This document shows positions 19,080 to 26,968 of a DNA stretch of 64,000 bases, piece after piece (position 1 is the stretch's first letter; every line of letters begins with the position of its first letter). The DNA lies in NCBI GenBank assembly GCA_965248255.1, contig CBDFIW010000004.1, positions 1,426,001 to 1,490,000 on the forward strand, written 5' to 3'. Origin of the DNA: JAKZVK01 sp965248255. GTDB lineage: Bacteria > Acidobacteriota > Terriglobia > Bryobacterales > UBA6623. A model generated the notes under the pieces. It did no database searches and had not been told where the DNA came from. It saw only the letters and a program-made list of their open reading frames with translations. The position numbers and the translations under genes were made by a program.

Positions 19080-19571
19080 TCAGTCAAAACAAAGAGAAGA
19101 CTGTTTCCAGAAGGCCGTGATCAAACGCGGTTTGCGGTACATGCGGCGGAGTGCCTTGCGGGCCCGCTCGTTCAGCTCGCCGTAGTCTTTCGGACAGACG
19201 TTCGGCAACTCGTGCTGCTTCCAGTAAGCCCAGATGTATTCCACCGGATTCAACTCCGGCGCATAGGGTGGCAAGTACTCGGTTGCGATGTGGCCTTCGG
19301 AGAGTTCGATGAACTCTTGCACCAGGCGGCTACGGTGCGCCGGCAGCCGATCCCAGACGATCAGCAGCGGGCGATCGATATGACGTACCAACGCCTTGAG
19401 AAAGTCGATCACTTGCTCTTTGCCGATCGCACCGGGATAGAGCCGGAAGTAGAAGTTACGCAGCGTCAGCCCCGCCGAGACGGAAAGCTTCTCCCAGTTG
19501 AAGTTAAACTGCAGCACCGGTGTTTGGCCACGTGGCGCCCAGGTGCGGCAGCGATGCGGCTTCTGACTCAA
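19080..19571 (-). CDS. IS630 type B transposase, second frame (catalytic part)
   Basis: Read by itself this frame would start at a TTG overlapping the stop of the first frame, but that would leave out the first catalytic Asp. The residues in this frame just before the TTG read GRTLVFIDESGL, the conserved first motif of IS630 transposases. The product is therefore best seen as the -1 continuation of the upstream frame. It contributes LLIVWDRLPAHRS (second Asp) and PPYAPELNPVEYIW (Glu). Fused length would be about 345 residues. Confidence 0.9.
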   Translation of the reverse strand: MSQKPHRCRTWAPRGQTPVLQFNFNWEKLSVSAGLTLRNFYFRLYPGAIGKEQVIDFLKALVRHIDRPLLIVWDRLPAHRSRLVQEFIELSEGHIATEYLPPYAPELNPVEYIWAYWKQHELPNVCPKDYGELNERARKALRRMYRKPRLITAFWKQSSLCFD

Positions 19572-20095
19572 TCCGCTTTCGTCGATGAAGACGAGCGTAC
19601 GGCCTTCGTTTTGGGCTTTTTTTTAATGCGCTTCCAGGTCTTGCGCTTCCAGGTGCGGATCCGCTCTTCGTTGCGCTCGCGCGCCTTTCCGGCCGGGCGT
19701 TGCGGGCTCCAGTCGAGCGCTCGCAGGATCTTCCAGGCGTGGCCTGCGTGGTATGCGACCCCGAACTCGTCTCCGGTCAGCCGAGCCACCCGCGGACAGC
19801 TCCACAGGGGCGTTGGGAAGCCGTGGGCTTCCGGGCCTTCCAGCAGCAGCGACGTCAGGCGTTCGCGTTGTGCGGCATCGAGGAGCGGCTTGCGTCCGGC
19901 GCGCCCGGCCTGGCGGAGTCCGGCCGCACCCTGCTCGCGGTATTGCCGCCGCCACTCACTGACGGTTTGGCGAGCGACGTTCAGCCGTCTCGCCGTCTCG
20001 GACTGATTGTGGCCTTGGTGGAGCAGCCGCATCGCTTCGAAACGGCGCTTCTCCAGCGCCTTGAAATCCCGCTTCACACCTTTGGGGTTGCCCAT
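19568..20095 (-). CDS. IS630 type B transposase, first frame (DNA-binding part)
   Basis: The first frame begins MGNPKGVKRDFKALEKRRFE and has a helix-turn-helix (SETARRLNVARQTVSEWRRQ). It is open a further 9 codons upstream to a TTG. Near its end the codons AAA AAA AAG form a run of eight A's before GCCC, a classical slippery run: a -1 shift there gives KKKAQNEGRTLVFIDESG and joins the catalytic frame. Without the shift the protein ends 15 residues later. Confidence 0.9.
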   Translation of the reverse strand: MGNPKGVKRDFKALEKRRFEAMRLLHQGHNQSETARRLNVARQTVSEWRRQYREQGAAGLRQAGRAGRKPLLDAAQRERLTSLLLEGPEAHGFPTPLWSCPRVARLTGDEFGVAYHAGHAWKILRALDWSPQRPAGKARERNEERIRTWKRKTWKRIKKKPKTKAVRSSSSTKAD

Positions 20096-20153
20096 ACATA
20101 TATAGATGCTCCACACTGTCAAAAGGTGTCATAATAATTTGCGGGATTCAATA

Positions 20154-20302
20154 AGACCTTGCGGCACCTCCACGGCCGGCAGCGCATTCAGCACACTGGC
20201 CCAGCCTACTTCGGCTACGCCATGACCGCCGACGCGCTCTACTTCCCGGCCTACGAATCCCGCGGCAACATCTGGTTAGCAGAGCCCCAAACCGAGCCGT
20301 GA
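20154..20302 (+). pseudogene. PD40/TolB-like beta-propeller protein, C-terminal fragment
   Basis: The plus strand reads GPAYFGYAMTADALYFPAYE then SRGNIWLAEPQTEP and a stop, the same ending as the broken PD40 gene at 50508-50948 (...GYGMTRNKLYLGVREPTGNIWLAEP). Only about 48 residues remain; the type-B IS630 copy occupies the upstream side. Confidence 0.75.
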
Positions 20303-20327
20303 CCGTGAGGGAGCGGTCCGGCACGAA
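20286..20327 (+). repeat. REP-like repeat, forward arm
   Basis: ACCGAGCCGTGACCGTGAGG followed by GAGCGGTCCGGCACGA; the inverse of this sequence, with one difference, lies at 20605-20646. A related inverted pair lies at 22422-22513. Confidence 0.85.
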
Positions 20328-20604
20328 CCCTGACGCGCCTCGGAGGCCGCTGGATCCCTCATTCGTTCCGCACCGTTGTCCGGAAACACTGGTAAAGAGT
20401 GAGTGGCGATCATTTACGTGGGTCCTGAAAGAGCGACGTAGCCTTCGCTGAGAACTTCTGATCACCCGATAGCGGCGCTGTGGTCTGTCCGGTGTGGGCG
20501 TGGAAGGGGCAGGAGTTTTGTGTATCGCCGTTCAAGGGCGGGGAACGGCCCAGGGTTCCGCGGGGCAGTAGCGGTCTAGTGGTGTTCGAATCTAGAGCCG
20601 GGGG

Positions 20605-20646
20605 TCGTGCCGGACCGCTCCCTGACGGTCACGGCTCGGTTTTGGG
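20605..20646 (-). repeat. REP-like repeat, reverse arm
   Basis: The reverse complement reads ACCGAGCCGTGACCGTCAGG and GAGCGGTCCGGCACG, nearly identical to 20286-20327. It ends one base from the stop codon of the GT39-like gene, so it lies in that gene's 3' untranslated region. Confidence 0.85.
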
Positions 20647-22368
20647 TCACGGTGTTTGTGCAGTGGCGACCTTGCGGCGGTATAGCTCGTACTTGCGGTC
20701 GCCGGGTCCGCGGGCGCGGTCCCACCAGGGAACTTGCGTCTCGTAGGGGTATTCCCACACCTTCTCGTAGCGGTCGTCGAGACCCGGGGCTTGCTGACGC
20801 TTGGGATCCCAGATGACGTACCAATCGGCGTCGGCGGTGTCGTCGAACTGGTCGTCGGGGATGCGGCCGCGAAACTGCCGGTTGTGGGAGGCGTCGCCGT
20901 CCAGCAGCCCCACCCAGCGCATCTCGGGAAAGTAGAAGTAGAACGCCATCCCCTTGACGTTGCGATGGAAGGCGACGCGCGCACCGGGTTCGAGATGCTC
21001 TTCCAGATAGCGCCATACGGGGCCGCTAAAGGAATCGTCGGTCAGGTACTGGCGTTCGAGCACCTGCTCGGCCCCGGACCGCCGCCAGTTGAGGTTCGGA
21101 AAGATTAGCAGGCCCGCGAAAAAGACGGTCGCGGCCTTGCGACCGGCAGTCCGCTCGAGGGCCGCGGTGGCGATCGCCCCGAGGATGAAGGCTGCGGGCA
21201 GCACCTGCAAGAAATGCCGCGTGTTCGCATGATTCTTGGCGGCGGCGATTCCCAGCAAGGGTGAGATGAAGAGAATCAGCGCTGCCATCAAAGCGGCACG
21301 CACCCAGACATCGGTGGAGTCCAATCGACTCCAGCGCCAGAGCAAGAACCCGCCAACGCCGACGCACAGGACAGCGAAGGACCAAAAGCCGACGCTGCCG
21401 AGCGACCTCAGGGTACCTGCCAAATTCGGCAGCAGCGGTGAAACGGTAATCAATCCGAGAAGCAACAAAGCCCCTGTCGTGGCAGGCGACGCGACCTTGG
21501 CACGGCGAAAGAAGAGATAGCAGCCAGCGGGCACGAGCAGGACGACGGGAATCATCCGCCAGTAATCTCGGATGCGTGACGACAGAGCCGAGCGGTAAAG
21601 GTCCCAAGTCGACCGCGACCCGGGGGGTGGCCAGCTCGCGACGAACTCCGAATGCAATAGCCAAAACTCGATGCCCAGAACGACGGCTAGCACGGCCGAC
21701 AGAGTCATGAAGCCCCGCAACAGTTGCCGGTCGCGTAAGAACAAAACGAAAATACCCAGCGAGGCCCACATGCCACCGAAACTCACGTAGTTGGAAGCAT
21801 AAAGCAGCGCTCCATAGATTCCCAGGCGCACATAGAATGACGGCTGTCCGGCTCGCGACGGGTCGCGCAGGTAGCGGCAGAATTCCAGCAAGATCAGCGA
21901 CGCAAACAGCACCACCAGGATGTAGTAGCGGCACTGTCGAGCCGGGCTGAGGAAATGAATCGACAGCAGCGCGAGGAAGGGCGGCAGGAAGGCCCGCGAC
22001 CCGCCGTCAAACAGAGTTTCACCGATGCGGTAGAGGACAAAGAGGCAGACGGCGCCGATCAGCACAAAAGGAAGCCGCGCGGTCGTGGTCGTCGCGCCGA
22101 ACAGCTTGAACCCTGCGCCTGCCACGTAAAACTGAAGCCAAGTGTGCATGGCGGGCAACAGCTTGGAGTTGAAGTCATGACCGTCAGGGGCCTGTGCGAT
22201 CAGTTGTTCTCCATCAAAGACTCGGGGAACCCACACGCCGCTCTCGGCCATGAGGCGTCCCCAATTGGCGGTGGTAGCTTCGTCACGCCACAGGGAAATC
22301 CCGTCGAGGCGCCAAAGAAGGAGGAAGGCCGCCAGGGCGATGAGCAATCCCGAGAGGCCCTTGCGCAT
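20647..22368 (-). CDS. GT39/PMT-like membrane glycosyltransferase
   Basis: A 573-residue polytopic membrane protein with the architecture of GT-C enzymes: a first membrane helix (LLIALAAFLLLWRL) followed by the acidic motif LWRDEATTA, in which Asp-Glu bind the lipid-phosphate sugar donor or metal, about ten more helices, then a soluble C-terminal domain of about 130 residues. The family (dolichyl-phosphate-mannose-type, ArnT-like) transfers sugars from polyprenyl phosphate to lipids or proteins on the outer side of the membrane. The acceptor is unknown. REP-like palindromes flank the gene on both sides. Confidence 0.82.
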   Translation of the reverse strand: MRKGLSGLLIALAAFLLLWRLDGISLWRDEATTANWGRLMAESGVWVPRVFDGEQLIAQAPDGHDFNSKLLPAMHTWLQFYVAGAGFKLFGATTTTARLPFVLIGAVCLFVLYRIGETLFDGGSRAFLPPFLALLSIHFLSPARQCRYYILVVLFASLILLEFCRYLRDPSRAGQPSFYVRLGIYGALLYASNYVSFGGMWASLGIFVLFLRDRQLLRGFMTLSAVLAVVLGIEFWLLHSEFVASWPPPGSRSTWDLYRSALSSRIRDYWRMIPVVLLVPAGCYLFFRRAKVASPATTGALLLLGLITVSPLLPNLAGTLRSLGSVGFWSFAVLCVGVGGFLLWRWSRLDSTDVWVRAALMAALILFISPLLGIAAAKNHANTRHFLQVLPAAFILGAIATAALERTAGRKAATVFFAGLLIFPNLNWRRSGAEQVLERQYLTDDSFSGPVWRYLEEHLEPGARVAFHRNVKGMAFYFYFPEMRWVGLLDGDASHNRQFRGRIPDDQFDDTADADWYVIWDPKRQQAPGLDDRYEKVWEYPYETQVPWWDRARGPGDRKYELYRRKVATAQTP

Positions 22369-22691
22369 GGGAGCTAGCTAGTCGAGGTCTGTGACCTCAA
22401 AACGGACCAGCGGCAATGGAGCAACCGAGCCCGAACGCCAGTGACGGGTACCCAGCTCCCGATGGTTAGCCGCGTTCCTGACCCCTCACTGACGTTCGGG
22501 GCTCGGTTGTTTCCCTGGCACGCTGCTCCTTGAAAACTTGGCACGTTTGCTCAGATGTCGCTGGGATCAGACGGCTAGTATAGCCGACCACCGGCCGCAA
22601 CTTTTCCTCCGCGGTCGAGTTTATAGCTGATGTAAGGCAAGCCGGCCGGCACCGAACTACCATATCCGACAAGGGTGAGGAGGAGAAGGCA
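22369..22691. other. Intergenic region with REP-like hairpin
   Basis: About 320 bp between a leftward and a rightward gene. It holds the paired REP-like repeat (22422-22513) and the promoter of the next gene; its ribosome site (GGTGAGGAGGAG) is at about 22674-22685. Nothing else is seen. Confidence 0.5.
22422..22513. repeat. REP-like inverted pair (long hairpin)
   Basis: CAACCGAGCCCGAACGCCAG followed by TGACGGGT at 22422-22450, and in inverse orientation at 22473-22513 CAACCGAGCCCCGAACGTCA then GTGAGGGGT. The arms are about 30 nt with a 20-nt spacer, so the transcript could form a long stem. The consensus CCGAGCC-CGAxCGTCAGxGAGxGGT is shared with 20286-20327 and 20605-20646. Confidence 0.82.
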
Positions 22692-23021
22692 ATGAGGTCA
22701 CGAGTGTTCGTTTGGATCGCAACTGGAATCTGCGCTTTGACGTTGAGCGCCGGAGCCGGGCTGGCCAAGAAGCCCACGGTGAAGAACCGCCAAGGGAGGC
22801 AAGTCGCCCGTATCCATCAAGGTGCGGCGAGCGGCTCGCTAACCCGGCGCGAGGCTCATCGTCTGGGACACAACCAAGCGCGAATTCATCGCTCGATCCG
22901 CCGCGACAGGCGCGACGGCGGCGTGTTCACGCCCCGCGAACGGGTCAAGGCGCAGAGCAAGCTCAACAAGCAGAGCGGCGCCATCTACAAGCAAAAGCAC
23001 GACGGTCAGACGCGTCCCTGA
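22692..23021 (+). CDS. Small exported conserved protein, unknown function
   Basis: A 109-residue basic protein with a signal peptide (VFVWIATGICALTLSAGAGLA). The mature part has the pattern RIHQGAASGSLTRREAHRL, then DGGVFTPRERVKAQSKLNKQ and IYKQKHD, seen in a family of small periplasmic proteins with an internal repeat (GxLTxxExxRL twice). An AGGAGGAG ribosome site precedes the ATG by 6 nt. The function is unknown. Confidence 0.75.
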   Translation: MRSRVFVWIATGICALTLSAGAGLAKKPTVKNRQGRQVARIHQGAASGSLTRREAHRLGHNQARIHRSIRRDRRDGGVFTPRERVKAQSKLNKQSGAIYKQKHDGQTRP

Positions 23022-23038
23022 AGTGATATAAGGGGTGC

Positions 23039-23818
23039 ATGCAAAGACGTACCTTCCTGGGGGCTTCGGCGGCGGGCTTGGCAACGAGTTCCGCCGCCGA
23101 CGCACGTCAGGACTCCAATCAGTACTTCGAACTTCGCTTTCACCGGCTCCGCGTCAACAGGTCCGGCCAGCGGAAACGCCTGGAAGAGTTTCTCGAAAGC
23201 CGGCACCTGCCGATGGCCAAACGGACCGGGATCGGTGCTGTAGGGTACTTCCAAGTGCACTTGGGTCCCGACATGCCGACGATCGTCACGGTGACAGCTT
23301 TCCGCTCCTGGGCTGAGGTCGCCGAGAAGCGCATGAAGCAGCAATCCGATGAGAAATGGACGAAGGCGCTCGACGCATTCGGCGCGAGCGAGGCGGCCTA
23401 CCTGAGGACCGAAACCTGGCTACTGAGGGCGTTCGACGGCACGCCGCGCCTCGAGACACCGGCGCTCGAACCGGGCAAAAAACCGCGTCTGTTCGACCTG
23501 CGTACCTATGAAGCGGAAACCTGGCGTGACGTGGCCGCAAAGATCGACATGTTCAACCAGGAAGAGATCAAGATCTTCCGCCGCTGCGGTATCTATCCTG
23601 TGTTGTTTGGCCAGTCCGTCTATGGCGGCAAGCAGCCGAACTTGACCTACATGGTTTGGTACGACGACATGAGGGCGCGCGAGGCAGCTTGGGCGAAGTT
23701 CCTCAAAGATCCTGATTGGGTGCGCATTCGTGAGAAGCCGGGCTGGACAAACGAGGAAGTAGTGTCGAACATCACGAATACGTTCTTGCAGCCGCTGCCG
23801 TTTTCGCCGATACGGTAG
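23039..23818 (+). CDS. NIPSNAP family protein with Tat-like signal
   Basis: A 259-residue protein. The N-terminus MQRRTFLGASAAGLATSS is a twin-arginine-type signal (RRTFLG). The mature protein has two ferredoxin-like NIPSNAP halves, opened by YFELRFHRLRV and LFDLRTYEAE, with MVWYDDMRAREAAWAKFLKD in the second. Exported two-domain NIPSNAP proteins are common in acidobacteria and planctomycetes; their role is unknown. It starts 17 nt after the preceding small gene and is probably co-transcribed. Confidence 0.85.
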   Translation: MQRRTFLGASAAGLATSSAADARQDSNQYFELRFHRLRVNRSGQRKRLEEFLESRHLPMAKRTGIGAVGYFQVHLGPDMPTIVTVTAFRSWAEVAEKRMKQQSDEKWTKALDAFGASEAAYLRTETWLLRAFDGTPRLETPALEPGKKPRLFDLRTYEAETWRDVAAKIDMFNQEEIKIFRRCGIYPVLFGQSVYGGKQPNLTYMVWYDDMRAREAAWAKFLKDPDWVRIREKPGWTNEEVVSNITNTFLQPLPFSPIR

Positions 23819-23934
23819 GCCCTTGTGGGGCGGGCCTCCTGGCCGGCGGCGACGCTGGTCCTGCCCGCCAGAGGCGTGTGCCACGTCCGATCTGGCGCTT
23901 CTCATAAGCACTGGAACTTTCTAGTACCAGAGGC

Positions 23935-25275
23935 TTACGCTTCGATGCCGCTCAGCGCCTCTTCCGCTGCGCTGATGGTGGCGTCGATGGCGTCGTTACC
24001 GTGAGCGGCCGAGAGGAAGGCGGCTTCGAACTGCGAACAAGGCAAGTAGACGCCCAACTCGAGCATACGCCGGAAGAAGAGCGCGAAGCGGTCCGTGTCG
24101 CTCTTGGAGGCCCCGTCGAAGTCGGTGACCGGGCCCTCGGTGAAGAAGAACGTGAACATCGAGCCGACGCGGTTCACCGTCATCGGGATGCCGGCCTTCC
24201 TTGCCGCCGCGGCAACACCCTCCACCAGGCGGGAGGCGTTTTGCTCGAGCGTCTCGTAGATGTCGGGTGAATCTCTCAGTACACGCAGGGTTGCGAGGCC
24301 GCCCGCGACCGCCAGCGGGTTGCCCGAAAGCGTGCCGGCCTGGTAGACCGGCCCGAGCGGAGCGACCTTGCTCATCACGTCCTTGCGGCCGCCGTACGCG
24401 CCCACCGGCAGACCGCCGCCGATGACCTTGCCGAGCGTGGTCAGGTCGGGCTCGACGCCGTAAAGCTGCTGCGCTCCGCCTAATGCGACGCGGAAGCCGG
24501 TCATCACTTCGTCAAAGATTAGTAACGCGCCATGGCGCTCGGTGATCTCGCGCAGCGCCTGCAGATATCCAGGCGCGGGCGGGACGCATCCCATGTTGCC
24601 TGCCACCGGCTCGACAATCGCGCAGGCGATCTTGTCCCCATGTTGCTTGAAGCAGTCGTCGACGGCCTCGATGGAGTTGAAGGGCAGCGGGATCGTGGTC
24701 TCGCAAAATGACTTCGGTACACCGCCCGAGTCTGACATGCCGAGAGTAGCCAAACCCGAGCCGGCCTTGACCAACAGCGAATCCACATGGCCGTGGTAGC
24801 AACCGATGAACTTGACGGCCAGATCGCGGCCGGTGTAACCGCGGGCGACTCGCAGCGCGCTCATCGTCGCCTCCGTGCCTGAATTGACCAGCCGCACCAT
24901 CTCGAGCGAACCGACCAACTCGCAGATCAGCTCGGCCATTTCGACCTCGCGCTCGGTCGGAGCGCCAAAGCTGGTACCTATCTTGATGACTTGATAGAGT
25001 GCGTCCGTAACACTGGTATGTCGGTGGCCGAGAATCAACGGTCCCCACGAGCCAACATAGTCCAGATAGACGTTACCGTCGGCGTCATGCATCAACGCGC
25101 CTTGTCCGCGATCGATGAAGATGGGATCGCCGCCCACGGCGCGAAAGGCACGCGCCGGCGAGTTCACTCCGCCGGGGATGTGCCCCTCTGCTTTCTTGAA
25201 AAGCTCCCGCGAGCGGCCGTGACCGCGGCCGGCCTTGGTCAGATCTTGTATTGACCCGTTCTTTTCCTGGTCCAT
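23935..25275 (-). CDS. hemL: Glutamate-1-semialdehyde 2,1-aminomutase
   Basis: Converts glutamate-1-semialdehyde to 5-aminolevulinate for haem synthesis by the C5 pathway, with pyridoxal phosphate. The 446-residue sequence shows HIPGGVNSPARAFRAVGGDP, the cofactor region GSEATMSALRVARGYTGR, the Asp of FDEVMTGFR and the Schiff-base Lys in TLGKVIGGGLPVGAYGG. Slightly longer than usual (about 430) because of a 20-residue N-terminal extension. No other hem gene is adjacent; a lipoprotein gene lies 60 bp upstream on the same strand. Confidence 0.96.
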   Translation of the reverse strand: MDQEKNGSIQDLTKAGRGHGRSRELFKKAEGHIPGGVNSPARAFRAVGGDPIFIDRGQGALMHDADGNVYLDYVGSWGPLILGHRHTSVTDALYQVIKIGTSFGAPTEREVEMAELICELVGSLEMVRLVNSGTEATMSALRVARGYTGRDLAVKFIGCYHGHVDSLLVKAGSGLATLGMSDSGGVPKSFCETTIPLPFNSIEAVDDCFKQHGDKIACAIVEPVAGNMGCVPPAPGYLQALREITERHGALLIFDEVMTGFRVALGGAQQLYGVEPDLTTLGKVIGGGLPVGAYGGRKDVMSKVAPLGPVYQAGTLSGNPLAVAGGLATLRVLRDSPDIYETLEQNASRLVEGVAAAARKAGIPMTVNRVGSMFTFFFTEGPVTDFDGASKSDTDRFALFFRRMLELGVYLPCSQFEAAFLSAAHGNDAIDATISAAEEALSGIEA

Positions 25276-25335
25276 GGGCTCTGGGTCCTTTCTTGCGAGG
25301 GGCGGAGTGGAGTCCGGCGATGGCCGTTGGGCCCG

Positions 25336-25863
25336 CTAGTGGGCGGCAACGGGGGGATGGCCCTCCGGCAACTCCGGAGAAGCCGAGCCTCCCTGAACCG
25401 GAGGATGGCCGGGAGGTAACTCGCCCCCACCTGTTTTCGGCTGTTCCCCGGTGGGCGGATGTCCCGGTGGCAAGGCGCCTCCGCTCCCGCCCGCGCCGCT
25501 GTGGGCGCCAGGGGACGAACCCGACGCCGGGGCTTCGACCATCCAGTTTGAGCCGGACCGCCGCAACCGATAGACCATCTTCATACTGGCCTGCGGATCG
25601 TCCCGCGCAGCGATCGTCACATCGGCTGTAGCGTTGCTGCCATCATACTCGACGCTGTCGAGTGCGACCGTCATCTTGCCTAAGGCCAGGTCGGTGCGGC
25701 TCGCGAGGTGCTCACGAACCGCCTCGCGAACGGCAATGTCGGACTTCGTTTCCGAGCCGCAACCCCCGAGCGCCAGCGCCAGCAGCAGAGCGGTAAACGT
25801 GAACAACGTCAGGCCCCGCGCTGGAAGGGAACCGGTAGATCGTCGCGGCAAGAGCACACCCAA
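25336..25863 (-). CDS. Putative lipoprotein with LPPGHPP repeats
   Basis: A 175-residue protein with a signal peptide and lipobox (ALALGGC), a folded region of about 70 residues (KMTVALDSVEYDGSNATADV, MKMVYRLRRSGSNWMVE) and a Gly/Pro-rich tail with three copies of LP(P/E)GHPP: ALPPGHPP, ELPPGHPP and ELPEGHPP. The repeated His could bind metal, but this is inference. The start is unsure: TTG at 25863 gives a long N-region; a later start near the hydrophobic core is possible. It precedes hemL by 60 bp. Confidence 0.68.
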   Translation of the reverse strand: MGVLLPRRSTGSLPARGLTLFTFTALLLALALGGCGSETKSDIAVREAVREHLASRTDLALGKMTVALDSVEYDGSNATADVTIAARDDPQASMKMVYRLRRSGSNWMVEAPASGSSPGAHSGAGGSGGALPPGHPPTGEQPKTGGGELPPGHPPVQGGSASPELPEGHPPVAAH

Positions 25864-26145
25864 TTATAAGTGATCAATGTTGATCGTCAGCGGCCCTGAT
25901 CCGCGTCGCAGAGCTCTCCCGGGAGTTCACGGCGGGGCCTTGTGATTGAGCGTAGAAGGCCGCAGGTCTCGTCGAGCTTGAGCGGTGAGCACACCGCGGT
26001 TTCGTTCAAGGCTTACCGCCGGATCAGGGTCGGCCGCACCTCTCAGCCATGCAGGTAGAGCGGCGACGAGGTGTGAGAACACCGTCCAAAGGAGGCTTCG
26101 GACCCTTTGATACAATGATTCTCGCGACGCACACTTCGACATCGT

Positions 26146-26940
26146 ATGGCCACCGTCCCCAAGGTCCCAGTAGACTCGTTCGTTGCGCAGTGCAACGGCC
26201 AGATGGTCCCCATCAACAACTCGTTCAGCTATTTTGCCGCGATGCCCGTGGAAGAAGCCGACCTGCGCCAATGGCTTTACGAGCCTGTCGCGGCAGTCCC
26301 CCCCAACGTTGGCGACGTGCTGCCGAACCTTCGCATCATTCTGGTTCCTTATCTGGAGGCAGACCCGGCGGAGTCGCCGAATGGGAAGGGTCCGAGAGCC
26401 TCGCGCGGTTCCACAAAGAGCAGCAAGAAGACTGAATCACCCAAGCTGGTCTCGTTTCGCCGCCCGGCGGGGCCGCGTCGACTGGTCTCGTACCATACCG
26501 ACTACGACGGGCAGGTCTTTCTCTTCCTGGCCGTCAAAGACCAAGACATCGCCGATTACCACTATGTTTTCTTCAACAGCCTAGCGGCCCTCATCAGCCG
26601 GCGGATGACTGCTGAGTCGCGGGAGCGATTCAACAAACTCCTGCGGCAGGAGCTTCTCAACCAGAGCCACGGCGAGGTGGATGAGTCAAGCTGGAGCTTG
26701 AAGGAAGAAGTGCTCAAGCGGCAAGCCGACCCAAAGCGCAACTCTAAGGTGGTGACGGGCTACTTCCAGCAGGCATTCGAGGACACCCTGACGCTCTACT
26801 TGCACGGCCTGTGCTGTGACATCGACATCGATGCCGGCCCGCGCCAGCTTTCGAGTCGCAACCTCCGTCACCGACTGCTGCTGCTTCGCGAGTTGCTGCC
26901 GCCCCCTAGGGGGTTCGCACTCTTCCCGGAAGAGCTTTGA
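26146..26940 (+). CDS. Conserved hypothetical protein
   Basis: A 264-residue soluble protein that I do not recognise. It has no signal peptide or membrane segment. Notable parts are LRIILVPYLEADP, a Ser/Lys-rich linker (STKSSKKTESPK), VSYHTDYDGQVFLFLAVKDQ, and a helical C-terminus. It ends 28 nt before the start of an epimerase gene that is followed by a DapA-like gene, so it may belong to the same transcription unit. Confidence 0.65.
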   Translation: MATVPKVPVDSFVAQCNGQMVPINNSFSYFAAMPVEEADLRQWLYEPVAAVPPNVGDVLPNLRIILVPYLEADPAESPNGKGPRASRGSTKSSKKTESPKLVSFRRPAGPRRLVSYHTDYDGQVFLFLAVKDQDIADYHYVFFNSLAALISRRMTAESRERFNKLLRQELLNQSHGEVDESSWSLKEEVLKRQADPKRNSKVVTGYFQQAFEDTLTLYLHGLCCDIDIDAGPRQLSSRNLRHRLLLLRELLPPPRGFALFPEEL

Positions 26941-26968
26941 AGCCGGGTGCCTCGAAATCTCCATCGCC

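Larger units (their letters stand above)
19058..20151 (-). mobile_element. IS630-family element type B, copy 1
   Basis: A complete 1,094-bp element with ends TTGACTCCCGCA (left) and TTGAATCCCGCA (right, reverse complement) and TA at 19056-19057 and 20152-20153. It contains two overlapping frames joined across an A8 run. Copies 2 and 3 (50951-52044, 53264-54357) have the same length. On its right side it adjoins the last codons of a PD40 gene. Confidence 0.95.

Noticed and set aside
22466..22777. Minus-strand frame of 103 codons between the GT39 gene and the small exported protein
   Set aside because: Runs through the REP-like hairpin and the ribosome site of the next gene; no similarity seen.
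23820..23880. GGCGGGC...GCCCGCC as a terminator between NIPSNAP and hemL
   Set aside because: The arms are far apart and no T-run follows; too weak to call.
26816..26968. Earlier start for the epimerase-like gene inside the upstream gene
   Set aside because: That segment is the shadow of the previous gene's C-terminus; the GTG at 26969 follows its stop.
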